Shown piece by piece: positions 43,262 through 52,882 of a DNA stretch of 64,000 bases. The stretch lies in contig UBZP01000017.1 in NCBI GenBank assembly GCA_900469965.1, positions 1 through 64,000 of the forward strand, given 5' to 3'. The notes under the pieces were generated by a model, which did not search any database, was not told where the DNA came from, and saw only the letters and a program-made list of their open reading frames with translations. This DNA comes from Hyphomicrobiales bacterium. Lineage in GTDB: Bacteria > Pseudomonadota > Alphaproteobacteria > Rhizobiales > Rhizobiaceae. The translations under genes were made by a program, and so were the position numbers. How positions within the stretch are numbered: position 1 is the first letter of the stretch; every line of letters begins with the position of its first letter.

Positions 43262-45193
43262 TCAGGCTTCCTTCGGTTCCACGAACATGCGCCCGCGCAT
43301 TTCCATGTGCAGGGCATGGCAGAACCACTGGCAATAGTACCAGTAGACGCCCGGATTGGCGGCGATGAAGGTGACCGAGCTCGTCTGCTGCGGCCCGATC
43401 TCCATCGCCACGCCATGGTTGCCCAGGGTGAAGCCGTGCGTCAGGTCGTCGATCTCGTCGAGGTTGGTGACGATCACCGTGACCTCGTCGCCCTCCTTCA
43501 CCGTGAAGCTCTCCTGGCTGAAGCTCGGCGCGACCGAGGTCATGTAGACGCGCACCTTGTTGCCGTCGCGGATCACGGCATCGGTCCATTCGTCCAAGTT
43601 GACGCCGTCGGCCTCGGCCTGCTTGCGCGTCTCGGCCCACATCGGGTCCTTGCGGTCCCAGGTCGAGCGGATGTTCGGCAGGATGGACGGCGCCACGGCG
43701 ATGGCGTCATGCGGCTCGGCGAAGGTCGGGCCGTCGTGCACCAGCACCATCTTGTCGCCGGAGATGTCGATCAGCTGGTCGTTCTCCGGCTTCAGCGGGC
43801 CGACGTTCAGGAAGCGGTCCTTGGAGAACTTGCACAGGCACACCAGCCAGTCGTTGGTCGCATCCAGCGTCTCGCCCATCACCGACTTCAGGTGGCCCGG
43901 CTGGTACTGGACGTCCAGCTTGTCCTTGATCGGGTTGATCTTTTCGCCGGCATAGGCGCGGATGGCCTCCTCGATGTTCCACTTCACCACCTGGCTGTCG
44001 AGGAAGAGCGAGGTATAGGCGTTGCCGCGCCCGTCGAAGGCGGTGTGCAGCGGGCCGAGGCCCAGTTCCGGCTCGGCCACCACGGCGCTGCGCGGCTCGG
44101 CGTTTTCGTAGAACAGCGCGTCGAACTTCGTCACGTCGAGCACGGTGACGGTCGGCGAGAGCTTGCCGGCAATGCACAGGTGCTTCTTGTCCGGCGCCAT
44201 GTTGCAGCCGTGCGGGTTGTTGGCGATCGGGATGTAGCGGGTGAAGAGGGACTTGGCCTCCTTGCGACCGTCCACGACCTTGACGCCGTTGATCTCCTCG
44301 TACTGGCCGGCGGCGATCGCCTTTTCGATCTCGGCGAGGTTGAAGATGACGACGTGGTCCATTTCGGACTTGGTCATCTCCTCCAGCGTCGTGCCCATCT
44401 CGGAGTTGTAGCTGGTCGAGAACGCCCACTTGCCCTCGTAGTCGGCGTCGCAGTTGTCGAGGTTGCCGGACACCTTCACCTGCCAGGCGACTTCCCACTT
44501 GTCGGCGTCGACCGCGGTGAAGATGTTCACATAGGACGATACGTCCTTCATGTTCGAGCCGTCATTGACGAGCGGGGCTTCGTCCTCGCCGTTGCAGAAC
44601 ACGTAGTTTGAGCGCGGCCATTTCTGCGGACGCAGGCCGTGGATCCCCTTGGCGTTGGGAATTTCCAGGATGGCGTCGGTCTTCATCACGTCGCAGCGCA
44701 CCCGCGCCACGCGGGTGTTGGCCTTGTCGTTCATGAACAGGTAGCGACCGTCGTACCTGCCCTCGGTGAAGGACATGTGGACATGGTGCAGGTCGCCGTT
44801 GTCGTGGATCTTCTTGCCGTTGGCGGCAAGCTGCTTCTTCGTCTTCTCCGACATCGTCCGCTGGTGGATGCGGATCGATTCATTGGTCTGCCCCCAGCCG
44901 GTGGCCGAGCACCGGTTGAACACCGGCACGCGCATCAGCTCGCGCATCGAGGGAATGCCGAGAATGCGCATCTCGCCGGTCTGGCCGGAGGACCAGAAGC
45001 CGTAGTAGTCGTCCAGCTTGCCGGGCGCGACGGCACCGTCCGCCCCGGCGGCGGCGGCGCGGGCCGGGGTCGCCAGCCCCGCCGACCCGAGGCCGAGCGC
45101 GGCCGGCCCCATCGTGCCGGCCAGAACGGCGGTGCCTGCCGTGGCGCTGAACAGCGCGCGACGGCTCATTCCCTTGTTTTCCTTGGATTCCAT
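43262..45193 (-). CDS. nosZ: NosZ, nitrous oxide reductase (clade I, Tat-exported)
   Basis: 643 residues. A twin-arginine signal ([18 protein letters not shown], cleavage near ARA-AAAG) marks the Tat-exported clade I type. CuZ histidines are visible in [29 protein letters not shown] and EPHDA. The C-terminal cupredoxin domain has the CuA motif [12 protein letters not shown]. The enzyme reduces N2O to N2 in the periplasm, the final step of denitrification. It is second in the operon, 16 bases after nosR. Confidence 0.97.
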   Translation of the reverse strand: MESKENKGMSRRALFSATAGTAVLAGTMGPAALGLGSAGLATPARAAAAGADGAVAPGKLDDYYGFWSSGQTGEMRILGIPSMRELMRVPVFNRCSATGWGQTNESIRIHQRTMSEKTKKQLAANGKKIHDNGDLHHVHMSFTEGRYDGRYLFMNDKANTRVARVRCDVMKTDAILEIPNAKGIHGLRPQKWPRSNYVFCNGEDEAPLVNDGSNMKDVSSYVNIFTAVDADKWEVAWQVKVSGNLDNCDADYEGKWAFSTSYNSEMGTTLEEMTKSEMDHVVIFNLAEIEKAIAAGQYEEINGVKVVDGRKEAKSLFTRYIPIANNPHGCNMAPDKKHLCIAGKLSPTVTVLDVTKFDALFYENAEPRSAVVAEPELGLGPLHTAFDGRGNAYTSLFLDSQVVKWNIEEAIRAYAGEKINPIKDKLDVQYQPGHLKSVMGETLDATNDWLVCLCKFSKDRFLNVGPLKPENDQLIDISGDKMVLVHDGPTFAEPHDAIAVAPSILPNIRSTWDRKDPMWAETRKQAEADGVNLDEWTDAVIRDGNKVRVYMTSVAPSFSQESFTVKEGDEVTVIVTNLDEIDDLTHGFTLGNHGVAMEIGPQQTSSVTFIAANPGVYWYYCQWFCHALHMEMRGRMFVEPKEA

Positions 45194-45209
45194 GATCGGC
45201 TCCTTGTGG

Positions 45210-47360
45210 TTAGACGGTTGGTTGGTGGATCGGGGCGCCGCCGGGGCTCGCCGCGAGCTTCGCCCGCGACTTCATCTTCTTGATCACCACGGGGCAGACG
45301 GATTCAGACTGGTAGAGCACCTGGCAGTGCAGGCAGTTGATGCACTCGTTCGGGTTGATCTCGCCGGTGCGGTGGATCGCCTGCACCGGACACTGGTTGG
45401 AGCAGGTCTGGCAGGGGTTTCCGCATTCGTGGTAGCGCTTCAGCCAGTCGAACATGCGGATGCGCGCCGGGATCGCGAGTGCCGCACCCAGCGGGCAGAG
45501 GTAGCGGCAGTAGAACCGCTCGACGAAGAGCCCGGCGACGAGGAGTGCGGCCGCATAGGCCACGAACGGCCAGGCGCGGATGAACTTCAGGATGATCGCG
45601 GTCTTGAACGGCTCGATCTCGGCCAGATGCTCCGCCTGCTCGACGCTCATTAGCGAGACGCCGAAAAGACCGAGGAAGATCATGTACTTGATCGGCCAGA
45701 GCCGCTCATGCAGGCCCCAGGGCAGCGTCCATTGCGGCACGTGCAGCTTGCGCGCGATCTGGTTGGTCAGCTCCTGCAGGGCGCCGAAGGGGCAGAGCCA
45801 GCCGCAATAGGCGCCCCGCCCCCAGAAGAGCAGCGCGGCGGCGACGGCGAACCACAGGATGAAGGTGAGCGGATCGAGCAGGAACGCCTGCCAGCTGAAG
45901 CCGGACACCAGGCTGCCGAACAGCGCCATAAGATTGACAACCGAAAGTTGTGCATTGGCGTACCAGCCGAGGAAGACCAGCGTCACCGTCAGGAAGGCCA
46001 TGCGGAAGATGAAGAAGCCCTTGGCGTTCCTGACCGCATAGGTCTGGAAGAAGAACACCCCCGTCAGCACGACCAGCATGGAACCGAGGACCGCGATCTT
46101 CAGCTTGGAGTCCCGCCAGATGCGCCTCCACAGGTCCGCCTGCGCGGTCCCCTCCCCGCGGTCGGCGACGGCGACGACGTCCTTTGCCGGCGGCGTGACG
46201 GCGCGCAGGTATTTCTGCGGCAGCTGGTAGCCGAGATCGAAGGTGTGGAAGACCTTCTCGATCGGCCCGACCTCGCGCTGCGCCAGAAGCTGGATGCGGA
46301 AGGGCCTGGTCGGATCGAAGCCGAGGCCGGCGGGAATTCGGAACAGGTCCATCTCGGTGAATTCCGGCGCACCGGCCAGGGCGACGCCGCCGAGGCGGCG
46401 ATGGTCGCGGTCGCGAAAGCGCACCGAGACATCGTCCTGGATCAGCACGATACGGTCGAAGATGCCGCCGCGCACATAGCCCGAGCCCTTGAACGAATAG
46501 AGCCCGCGCGCCATCACCGCGATGGCGTTTTCCCCCTCGCCCAGCCAGCCCTCGAGATTGGCCTCCTCGGCCGGACCCAGCAGCGCCTTGCCGACCGGGG
46601 GAACGGAGACGAGCGCCGCCTGCATGTCGATGAAGGTGGTTTGCGGCGGTTCGGCGAGCGCGCGTTCCCGGGCGCGCTCGTCGGGATGCTCGGCGAAGGC
46701 GGCATTGACCTGGGCCACGTCCAGCGACAGCCGGCGCAGGGTGCCATCGCCCTCGGCTTCGGCCCAGTCCGCCGGCGGGGCGGCGGCGGGATCGATCTCG
46801 AAACGGGGGCCGGCATTGGCCGTTTCCGGGGCCAGGCCGCCGAGGCCGAGGGCGCGCGCCACCTTCAGGCCGGAACGGACGATCGAATCGTCGATCACCA
46901 TCACCGTCACGGTCGCGCCGGAGATGATGTCCACCTCATGCGCGGTGCCGCCGGATTTCGCCTCGGCGACGAGGTCGAGCCCGGCATAGCCGGCAACCAG
47001 CGCCTTCACCTTCGCCTCGGGAATTCCGATGAGCACGATCGGCTCGGAATGCTTCACCAGCCTGACGCCGACGATCTTCGCATCCGTGCCGATCGCCACC
47101 AGCGTGTGGATCGGCTTGCCCGAGTAGCCGGTCGTTCCGACGAAATCGGAGGTGACGAACGCCCAGGCCACCGTCTGGCCGCCCTTCAGCACCGGCGCCA
47201 CCGCGAGATCGTCGCGCACGGGGCCGAAACCGTCGGCGCCCGGCACGAGCTCCGAGGCCACCGTGTCCGGCAGATACTCCTGCAAGACCGTCGCTGCGCG
47301 GGCGGAGACCGCAAGGCACAGACTGGCGCAAAGCAGAACGACAAGACGGAAGAGTTTCAT
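45210..47360 (-). CDS. nosR: NosR, flavin and iron-sulfur membrane protein
   Basis: 716 residues from 47360. A signal peptide is followed by a periplasmic FMN-binding domain with the flavinylation motif DIISGATVT (Thr about 150). Then come several membrane spans with [10 protein letters not shown] and [11 protein letters not shown], and a C-terminal pair of 4Fe-4S motifs ([13 protein letters not shown] and [18 protein letters not shown]). NosR is needed for nosZ expression and for electron delivery to NosZ from the quinol pool. It is first in the operon, behind an FNR-type box. Confidence 0.95.
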   Translation of the reverse strand: MKLFRLVVLLCASLCLAVSARAATVLQEYLPDTVASELVPGADGFGPVRDDLAVAPVLKGGQTVAWAFVTSDFVGTTGYSGKPIHTLVAIGTDAKIVGVRLVKHSEPIVLIGIPEAKVKALVAGYAGLDLVAEAKSGGTAHEVDIISGATVTVMVIDDSIVRSGLKVARALGLGGLAPETANAGPRFEIDPAAAPPADWAEAEGDGTLRRLSLDVAQVNAAFAEHPDERARERALAEPPQTTFIDMQAALVSVPPVGKALLGPAEEANLEGWLGEGENAIAVMARGLYSFKGSGYVRGGIFDRIVLIQDDVSVRFRDRDHRRLGGVALAGAPEFTEMDLFRIPAGLGFDPTRPFRIQLLAQREVGPIEKVFHTFDLGYQLPQKYLRAVTPPAKDVVAVADRGEGTAQADLWRRIWRDSKLKIAVLGSMLVVLTGVFFFQTYAVRNAKGFFIFRMAFLTVTLVFLGWYANAQLSVVNLMALFGSLVSGFSWQAFLLDPLTFILWFAVAAALLFWGRGAYCGWLCPFGALQELTNQIARKLHVPQWTLPWGLHERLWPIKYMIFLGLFGVSLMSVEQAEHLAEIEPFKTAIILKFIRAWPFVAYAAALLVAGLFVERFYCRYLCPLGAALAIPARIRMFDWLKRYHECGNPCQTCSNQCPVQAIHRTGEINPNECINCLHCQVLYQSESVCPVVIKKMKSRAKLAASPGGAPIHQPTV

Positions 47361-47418
47361 TCCAGGGCATTCCAGCAAATTGTTGCCGGAGCATTGGAAT
47401 GTTCACGCCATCAGGTCT

Positions 47419-47432
47419 TTGCGCTGAATCAA
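47419..47432 (-). promoter_or_regulatory. FNR/FixK/NnrR-type box upstream of nosR
   Basis: On the minus strand TTGATTCAGCGCAA fits TTG-N8-CAA with a full TTGAT left half. Its centre is about 65 bases upstream of the nosR start, which would put transcription roughly 24 bases before the gene if the site works from -41.5. The regulator is not in the window. Confidence 0.65.
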
Positions 47433-47643
47433 CCGGCTTATGAATACACGGCGATGCCGGGGCCGGTGCGTAATTCGGACGCAGTGCCACGCGCTTAATT
47501 GTGCGTCCTGGCGCGTTGCATTCGCATGACTGTGCATCTTAACCCTTCGTTAACGATAAACCGTTTGACCGGCCGGGCAAATCAGTTGAAAAACAGTCGC
47601 GACGGAATTTTTCCGACTTTCTCCAATTAACCGTCGGGCTCTC

Positions 47644-48861
47644 ATGGAAAACGCACTCAGACGACCCCAGGACCTCCTGTCCTCCGCCGACCGGATCATG
47701 CGCCATTCGCAGTTGCTGTCGGCGCAACTGCAAAATCTCCGGCAGCAGATGTACCCGCCCGAGGCGATGAAATCGCTGCGGACGTTCTCGTCGAAGGATG
47801 CGGCCGCCCTTCTCGGCGTCGCCGAATCGACGCTGCGCCAGATGTCGCTGGATGGTGAGGCGGTGATCCCCGACCGGCAGGACAACGGCCGGCGCGTCTA
47901 CACGCTGCCGCAGGTTAACGAGATACGCGCCTACCTGGCCAACCGGCGCCCGACCGAGGCGCTGGAGTTTCTGCCGCGCCGGCGCGCCGGCGACAAGCTG
48001 CAGGTGCTCGCGATCGCCAACTTCAAGGGCGGCTCGGCGAAGACGACGACGACCGTGCACCTGGCCCACTATCTCGCCCTGCAGGGACTGCGCGTCCTTG
48101 CGATCGACCTCGATCCGCAGGCATCGCTCTCCACCATGTTCGGCTACCAGCCGGAATTCGACGTGGACGCGAACCAGACGCTCTATGCGGCGATCCGCTA
48201 CGACGAGAACGAGCGGGTCCCCCTCTCCGCAGTCATTCGGCGCACCTATTTCGACGGCGTCGACATCGTGCCCGGCAACCTCGAACTGATGGAATACGAG
48301 CACGAGACGCCGCAGGCGATCGCCAAGGGCCTGTCGCGCGGGGACGGGATGTTCTTCCGCCGGCTGAAAACCGTTCTCGGTGAGGTCGAGGACCGGTACG
48401 ACGTCGTGCTGATCGACGCGCCGCCGCAGCTCGGCTATCTCACCCTCGGGGCGCTCTATGCGGCGACGGGGCTCTTGATCACCGTCCACCCGGCCATGCT
48501 CGACGTCGCCTCGATGAACCAGTTCCTGGCGATGACGAGCGACCTGCTCGGCGTGATCGAGGACGCCGGGGGCACGCTGGAGCACGACTTCATCCGCTAT
48601 GTCCTGACCCGGCACAATCCGCACGACGTGCCGCAGGTGAATGTCGTGGCGCTGCTGCGTTCGCTGTTCGGCGAGGACGTGCTCGCCGCGTCGGTCGTCG
48701 ACACGACCGCCATCGCCAGCGCGGGCCTTGAGAAGAAGAGCCTCTACGAGATGACGCGAGGCAGCGTCGGCCGTGATACGCTCAACCGCGCGCTCGAATC
48801 GGTCGACGCCGTGAACGCCGAGATCTTCCGCCACATCAAGACAGTCTGGGGACGCAAATGA
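47644..48861 (+). CDS. repA: RepA, repABC-type partition ATPase (copy 2)
   Basis: 405 residues. N-terminal region FSSKDAAALLGVAESTLRQMSLDGEAV, then the ATPase: FKGGSAKTTTTVHLAHYLA (Gly to Ala in the usual KGGSGKT, a known RepA variant), IDLDPQASLSTMFGYQPEF and VVLIDAPPQLGYLTLGAL. The stop overlaps the repB start by 4 bases. It is divergent from nosR, and 283 bases lie between, with a GTTAAC-centred dyad (CGTTAACG near 47549) that may be the autoregulatory site. Confidence 0.93.
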   Translation: MENALRRPQDLLSSADRIMRHSQLLSAQLQNLRQQMYPPEAMKSLRTFSSKDAAALLGVAESTLRQMSLDGEAVIPDRQDNGRRVYTLPQVNEIRAYLANRRPTEALEFLPRRRAGDKLQVLAIANFKGGSAKTTTTVHLAHYLALQGLRVLAIDLDPQASLSTMFGYQPEFDVDANQTLYAAIRYDENERVPLSAVIRRTYFDGVDIVPGNLELMEYEHETPQAIAKGLSRGDGMFFRRLKTVLGEVEDRYDVVLIDAPPQLGYLTLGALYAATGLLITVHPAMLDVASMNQFLAMTSDLLGVIEDAGGTLEHDFIRYVLTRHNPHDVPQVNVVALLRSLFGEDVLAASVVDTTAIASAGLEKKSLYEMTRGSVGRDTLNRALESVDAVNAEIFRHIKTVWGRK

Positions 48862-49889
48862 ACAGCGCCAGTGATCGATCCAAGCGAATGAAGGCCATGT
48901 TCGGCGGCATCAACGCCGACGAGCTGGCCGCGGCGGTCGCCCCCTCGCCGCTGTCCCAGGCCGGCCGGCGGGTATCCTCCGGTGCCGTGCGCTCGATGCA
49001 GGATTCCTTCTCCGCCATCGAGGACGAGAACGCCCGCCTGCGCGAGCAGATCGCGGGCTCCGAGGCCGTCGTCGAACTCGGCCCCGAGCAGGTGGTCGCC
49101 TCCTTCGTGCGCGACCGCATGGACGGCCAGGTCGATCCGGATCTCGCGGAGCTGGTGCGCAGCATCGGCGAGCACGGCCAGCAGGTGCCGATCCTCGTGC
49201 GCCCGCACCCGGACGGGAACGGGCTGTTCCAGATCGCCTACGGCCATCGCCGGTGGCAGGCGGCGCGCGAACTGGGCCGCCCGGTCAAGGCGATCGTGCG
49301 GGAGCTGTCCGACGACGCCCTCGTCATCGCGCAGGGCAAGGAGAACAGCGAGCGGAAGGACCTGTCCTTCATCGAGCAGGCGCTTTTCGCGCAGGAGCTG
49401 AAGGAGCGCGGCTTCGACAGGCAGACGATTGCCGCCGCACTCGGGCGCAGCGAAGACAAGGGCCTGGCCTATATCTCGATCCTGACCTCGCTCGCTGGCG
49501 CGTTGCCGCAGGAGATCGTCCGCAAGATCGGCCCGGCGCCGAAGACCGGCCGGCCGAAATGGGAGAAGCTGGCGGCGCATTTTTCGGACCGCAAGCTCCC
49601 GGCCGCCCGCTCCTCGGCGGCGAACGGGCTGATGTCGTCCGACCGATGGCTGCGCGCCGACAGCGACGGTCGTTTCGCCCTGCTGCTCGCGCTGCTGGAG
49701 GCCAAGGAAAAGCCGGCGCCGGCGAAGAGCGTCATCAAGGATACGGCCGGCCAGGATGCGGTTTCGATCGAGCGGGCAGGGACGGTGACGCGCTTTTCCG
49801 TCGACGAGCGGCAGGTTCCGGGCCTTGCGGAGTGGCTGGCGCGGCAGCTGCCGGAGCTGTTGCAGCGCTTCGAGCAGTCGCGAGGCTGA
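48858..49889 (+). CDS. repB: RepB, ParB-like partition protein
   Basis: 343 residues. The N-terminus (SKRMKAMFGGINADELAAAV) is the RepA-contact region. The ParB nuclease-like core includes VDPDLAELVRSIGEHGQQVPILVRPHPDGNGLFQIAYGHRRWQAARELGRPVKAIV and ENSERKDLSFIEQALFAQELKERGFDRQTIAAALGRSEDKGLAYIS (HTH). RepB binds parS and loads the partition complex. In standard operons repC follows; here a hairpin and 374 bases lead into a metabolic gene. Confidence 0.94.
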   Translation: MNSASDRSKRMKAMFGGINADELAAAVAPSPLSQAGRRVSSGAVRSMQDSFSAIEDENARLREQIAGSEAVVELGPEQVVASFVRDRMDGQVDPDLAELVRSIGEHGQQVPILVRPHPDGNGLFQIAYGHRRWQAARELGRPVKAIVRELSDDALVIAQGKENSERKDLSFIEQALFAQELKERGFDRQTIAAALGRSEDKGLAYISILTSLAGALPQEIVRKIGPAPKTGRPKWEKLAAHFSDRKLPAARSSAANGLMSSDRWLRADSDGRFALLLALLEAKEKPAPAKSVIKDTAGQDAVSIERAGTVTRFSVDERQVPGLAEWLARQLPELLQRFEQSRG

Positions 49890-49900
49890 ACCGACCTTTG

Positions 49901-49924
49901 GGGCCCGCCGGCGTCGGCGGGCCC
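49901..49924 (+). terminator. Hairpin after repB
   Basis: GGGCCCGCC (49901-49909) and GGCGGGCCC (49916-49924) form a perfect 9-bp stem, 12 bases after the repB stop, where repABC operons normally continue to repC. No T-run follows. Confidence 0.55.
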
Positions 49925-49998
49925 TGCAAGCGCTCCCGGGCGGGGGGCTGAGGGCCGTCGCCCCTCTTATTGCACTGAAATCAAAGCATAAATTTCAA

Positions 49999-50020
49999 GG
50001 GCGTTTCAGCTGTAACACCC
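49999..50020. promoter_or_regulatory. Candidate parS site downstream of repB
   Basis: The region 49890-50263 (374 bases) carries no gene. In it, GTTTCAGCTGTAAC (50003-50016) is a near-perfect palindrome, and flanking bases extend it to GGGCGTTTCAGCTG / CAGCTGTAACACCC, 12 of 14 matching. RepABC parS sites are GTT...GC...AAC palindromes; the spacing here is two bases shorter than the consensus I remember, so this is a candidate only. Confidence 0.45.
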
Positions 50021-50136
50021 CTGGTAAGCAAGCAGGGCAGCGCCGGATTGCGAATCGCGGGACGCGCCACCACCCGCCTGCCGATCCGCCCTGCCCGTCG
50101 TCAATCGCCCGATCCAAGGCCTTGAAATATCTTGCT

Positions 50137-50166
50137 AATCGATTTGATTTTCTTTCAATCGATTTG
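50137..50166 (+). repeat. Tandem AATCGATTTG direct repeats before the aldolase gene
   Basis: AATCGATTTG occurs at 50137-50146 and 50157-50166, exactly 20 bases (two helical turns) apart, in an AT-rich pocket about 100 bases before the aldolase start. Each contains the palindrome AATCGATT. Tandem operator sites, for example of a LacI-type regulator, are a reasonable reading. Confidence 0.5.
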
Positions 50167-50263
50167 GTTTAGGCTAGGCGCCGGTCGGCCTGTTGCAACG
50201 CCCGTTGCTTCTGTGATTAGTGCCAACCACCCAGGAATTTTTGTCAGAACAGGGAGATACGGA

Positions 50264-51307
50264 ATGGCGTTGATTACCATGCGGCAGTTGCTCGATCATG
50301 CTGCAGAGAACGACTACGCGCTGCCGGCGTTCAACGTGAACAACCTCGAATACATCCAGGCGGTCATGCGTGCCGCCGACGCGACCGATTCTCCGGTGAT
50401 CCTGCAAGCGAGCCGCGGCGCCCGGGCCTATGCCGGCGACGCCTTCCTGCGTCACCTCATCCTCGGTGCGGCCGAGGAATATCCGCATATCCCGGTCTGC
50501 CTGCATCTCGACCACGGCGACCAGCCCTCCACCTGCATTTCCGCGATCACCAACGGGTTCACCTCGGTGATGATGGACGGGTCGCTGCTGGCCGACGGCA
50601 AGACGGTCGCAAGCTACGAATACAATGTCGGCGTCACGGCGGAAGTGGTGAAGATCGCGCATGCGGCGGGCGTGTCGGTCGAGGGCGAACTCGGCTGTCT
50701 CGGCAACCTGGAAACGGGCGCAGGCGACAAGGAAGACGGCCACGGGTTCGAGGGCAAGCTGTCGCGCGAGGAGCTCCTGACCGATCCGGACCAGGCGCTG
50801 GATTTCGTCAGCAAGACGGGCGTCGACGCGCTCGCGGTCGCGATCGGCACCAGCCATGGCGCCTACAAGTTCACGCGCGAGCCGGACGGGGAGATCCTGT
50901 CGATCGAGACGATCGCGAAGATCAACCGGAAACTGCCGAACACGCATCTCGTCATGCATGGCTCGTCCTCCGTCCCGAAGGAACTGCAGGATCTGTTCAA
51001 CGCCTATGGCGGGCAGATGAAGCCGACCTGGGGCGTGCCGGTGGCGGAGATCCAGAAGGCGATCCCGCTCGGCGTCCGCAAGGTCAACATCGACACCGAT
51101 CTGCGCCTGGCGATGACCGGGACGATCCGCAAGCAGTTCACCGAGAACCCGGAGAACTTCGATCCGCGCAACTACCTGAAGCCGGCGACGGCCCTGATGG
51201 TCGAGGTCTGCAAGGAACGCTTCGAGGCGTTCCGCTCGGCCGGCAAGGCCTCGAAGATCCGCGTCAAGCGTCTGCCGGACATGGCCAAGGCCTACGCCGC
51301 AGCATGA
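50264..51307 (+). CDS. fba: Fructose-bisphosphate aldolase, class II
   Basis: 347 residues with GGGAG upstream. Zinc and substrate motifs are visible: [13 protein letters not shown] (Asp and His), [45 protein letters not shown] and [12 protein letters not shown]. The form with DHG and the long C-terminus is the CbbA/FbaA type of proteobacteria. It splits fructose-1,6-bisphosphate for glycolysis or runs in reverse in gluconeogenesis or the Calvin cycle. It stands alone behind the rep genes. Confidence 0.92.
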   Translation: MALITMRQLLDHAAENDYALPAFNVNNLEYIQAVMRAADATDSPVILQASRGARAYAGDAFLRHLILGAAEEYPHIPVCLHLDHGDQPSTCISAITNGFTSVMMDGSLLADGKTVASYEYNVGVTAEVVKIAHAAGVSVEGELGCLGNLETGAGDKEDGHGFEGKLSREELLTDPDQALDFVSKTGVDALAVAIGTSHGAYKFTREPDGEILSIETIAKINRKLPNTHLVMHGSSSVPKELQDLFNAYGGQMKPTWGVPVAEIQKAIPLGVRKVNIDTDLRLAMTGTIRKQFTENPENFDPRNYLKPATALMVEVCKERFEAFRSAGKASKIRVKRLPDMAKAYAAA

Positions 51308-51360
51308 GCAAGGCGGTCCGGCGGGGAGGGGACTTCCCGTCCGGACCGGCCATCGGTCGC

Positions 51361-51392
51361 CGGCGCCGCGGAGAAATTCGCGGCGCCGTTTT
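51361..51392 (+). terminator. Intrinsic terminator of the aldolase gene
   Basis: GGCGCCGCG (51362-51370) and CGCGGCGCC (51379-51387) form a 9-bp stem with an 8-base AT-containing loop, followed by GTTTTC. It is 54 bases after the stop in the 364-base convergent region 51308-51671, which has no gene. Confidence 0.7.
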
Positions 51393-51491
51393 CGGTTCTT
51401 CGGGTCACGTCCGGCGGCGCATGGGTGGAGATCGATCCCGGATCGCGTGCCGGCCCACCAAACCGGATATTATGGTTAAGAACCAGTGAAT

Positions 51492-51514
51492 AAAGCAAAC
51501 TGCCAGTTTGCTTT
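51492..51514. other. Perfect 23-bp palindrome in the convergent region
   Basis: AAAGCAAACTG (51492-51502), one base, CAGTTTGCTTT (51504-51514): perfect 11-bp arms. It lies downstream of both flanking genes, so it is not an obvious promoter operator; it might be a bidirectional terminator or a relic operator of a lost gene. Nothing else recognisable is in 51393-51671. Confidence 0.55.
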
Positions 51515-51671
51515 CGTAGCGTGCCGGCAGCCCCGATAAATCAGACTGTTACCCCGGTCGCGGAATGACCCGGACGACCATGAAAAGCCGCCCGACAGGG
51601 CAGGGGAGGGGTTCGTCTTGGATCCCCGATGGACAGGGGCGGTTGCCTCCCCGGATCCGCGACGGCCCGTT

Positions 51672-52334
51672 TCATGGATACTGGTGCGGGATGATCCGCT
51701 GGGCGTCGACGGCGGCATAGGCGTGGCCGATCGTGTCCGGATCGCGAAGCGCGCGAGACGCCAGTTGTGCGACGTCGGCCCGGTGGATGAAGCCATGGAC
51801 GTCCGCGCCCTGCAGCAGAAGGCCGCGCCCCGTCGCCGGCTCGGACACGAGGCCGCCGGGACGCAGGATCGTCCAGTCCAGCGTGGTCGCCCTCAGCCGT
51901 TCCTCCGCCCGGGTCTTGGCGTCCACCGCTGCGCCGAAGGCTGCGATCGCACGGGCGGAGCGAAACGGCGCCATCTCGCCGCAGCCGATCGAGGTGACGA
52001 GCAGAAGGCGCCTGACCCGGCCGGTCGCCACCGCCGCGTCGATGACGTTGATGTTGCCCTCGTCGTCGGCCCGGCGCCCGTCGCGCGCCTGTCCGCCCAG
52101 CGTGGAGACGATCTCGAAGTCGCCGCTGATCCGGCTCATGACGCCCGCCACGTCGGTCGGGGACAGGGCATCGCAATGCTCGACGATCGCGCCGGTGTCG
52201 GCGAGCGCGGTGACGTCCGACTGCCGCCGGACGGGGGCGACGACATACCGGCCAGCGGCGCATTCCAGCCGGGCCAGCTCCAGCCCGACACCGCGACTGG
52301 CGCCGAAAATCAAAAGCGGCCGCATCTCAGGCAT
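51672..52334 (-). CDS. NAD(P)-binding protein, ChuY-like (anaerobilin reductase candidate)
   Basis: 220 residues. An atypical SDR/NmrA-like fold: LLIFGASRGVGLELARL for the cofactor, EIVSTLGGQARD, RLLLVTSIGCGE, then LDWTILRPGGLVSEP. There is no YxxxK pair. Its start overlaps the hutX stop by 8 bases (a start at 52325 is also possible). In enterobacteria a protein of this kind, ChuY, follows chuW and chuX and reduces the tetrapyrrole made by ChuW. The same order here supports that role, though the protein fold alone would not. Confidence 0.65.
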   Translation of the reverse strand: MPEMRPLLIFGASRGVGLELARLECAAGRYVVAPVRRQSDVTALADTGAIVEHCDALSPTDVAGVMSRISGDFEIVSTLGGQARDGRRADDEGNINVIDAAVATGRVRRLLLVTSIGCGEMAPFRSARAIAAFGAAVDAKTRAEERLRATTLDWTILRPGGLVSEPATGRGLLLQGADVHGFIHRADVAQLASRALRDPDTIGHAYAAVDAQRIIPHQYP

Positions 52335-52854
52335 CCGCCGTCTCGGAAAACAGCGTGGCCAGCCGGTCGAAGCGTTCGACCTGGTCGGCCTTCAGCTTCT
52401 TCTGCGCGTCCCGTCCGACGTAGATCTTGAAGATGGTCTCGCCATGGGCGTTGAAGAACTGCACCGACATCGTCTCCATGCCCATGAAGGGGCGGCGGAC
52501 CAGGAAGATGGCCTTGCAGTTTTCCGGGCGCAGGTGGCCGGAAAGGCCGGACCCGCCGCCCTGGAGGTTGTACATGCCGTGGCCCATTCTGCCCCGGGGC
52601 AGCGGCCCGGAAAACTCGACGATCGCATCGGGCGTGTGGACGATGAAGGTGATGTCGCCCCACTCGGCGATATCGCCGAGCACCTCGACGAACCGGCTGC
52701 CGTCGATGCGTGTCACGCCGCCCGGAAGGCATTCGACGACGCACTGGAGCGACACTCCGAATTGCTGCGCCAGGGCTTCGAGTATGCCGTCCGGCTTTTC
52801 GGCAATGGCCTGCCGTATCCGATCGCACGTTTCCGAGTGGCTGATGTTCTGCAT
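52327..52854 (-). CDS. hutX: HutX/ChuX haem-utilisation carrier protein
   Basis: 175 residues with AAGGAG upstream. The family pattern is clear: EKPDGILEALAQQFGVSLQCVVECLPGG, WGDITFIVHTPDAIVEFSGPLPRGRMGHGMYNLQGGGSGLSGHLRPENCKAIFLVRRPFMGMETMSVQFFNAHGETIFKIYVGRD. HutX binds haem in the cytosol and passes it to enzymes. It lies between the radical-SAM gene and the ChuY-like gene on one strand. Confidence 0.9.
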   Translation of the reverse strand: MQNISHSETCDRIRQAIAEKPDGILEALAQQFGVSLQCVVECLPGGVTRIDGSRFVEVLGDIAEWGDITFIVHTPDAIVEFSGPLPRGRMGHGMYNLQGGGSGLSGHLRPENCKAIFLVRRPFMGMETMSVQFFNAHGETIFKIYVGRDAQKKLKADQVERFDRLATLFSETADA

Positions 52855-52882
52855 GGGATGGCTCCTTCAAAGGTGATTTCAG

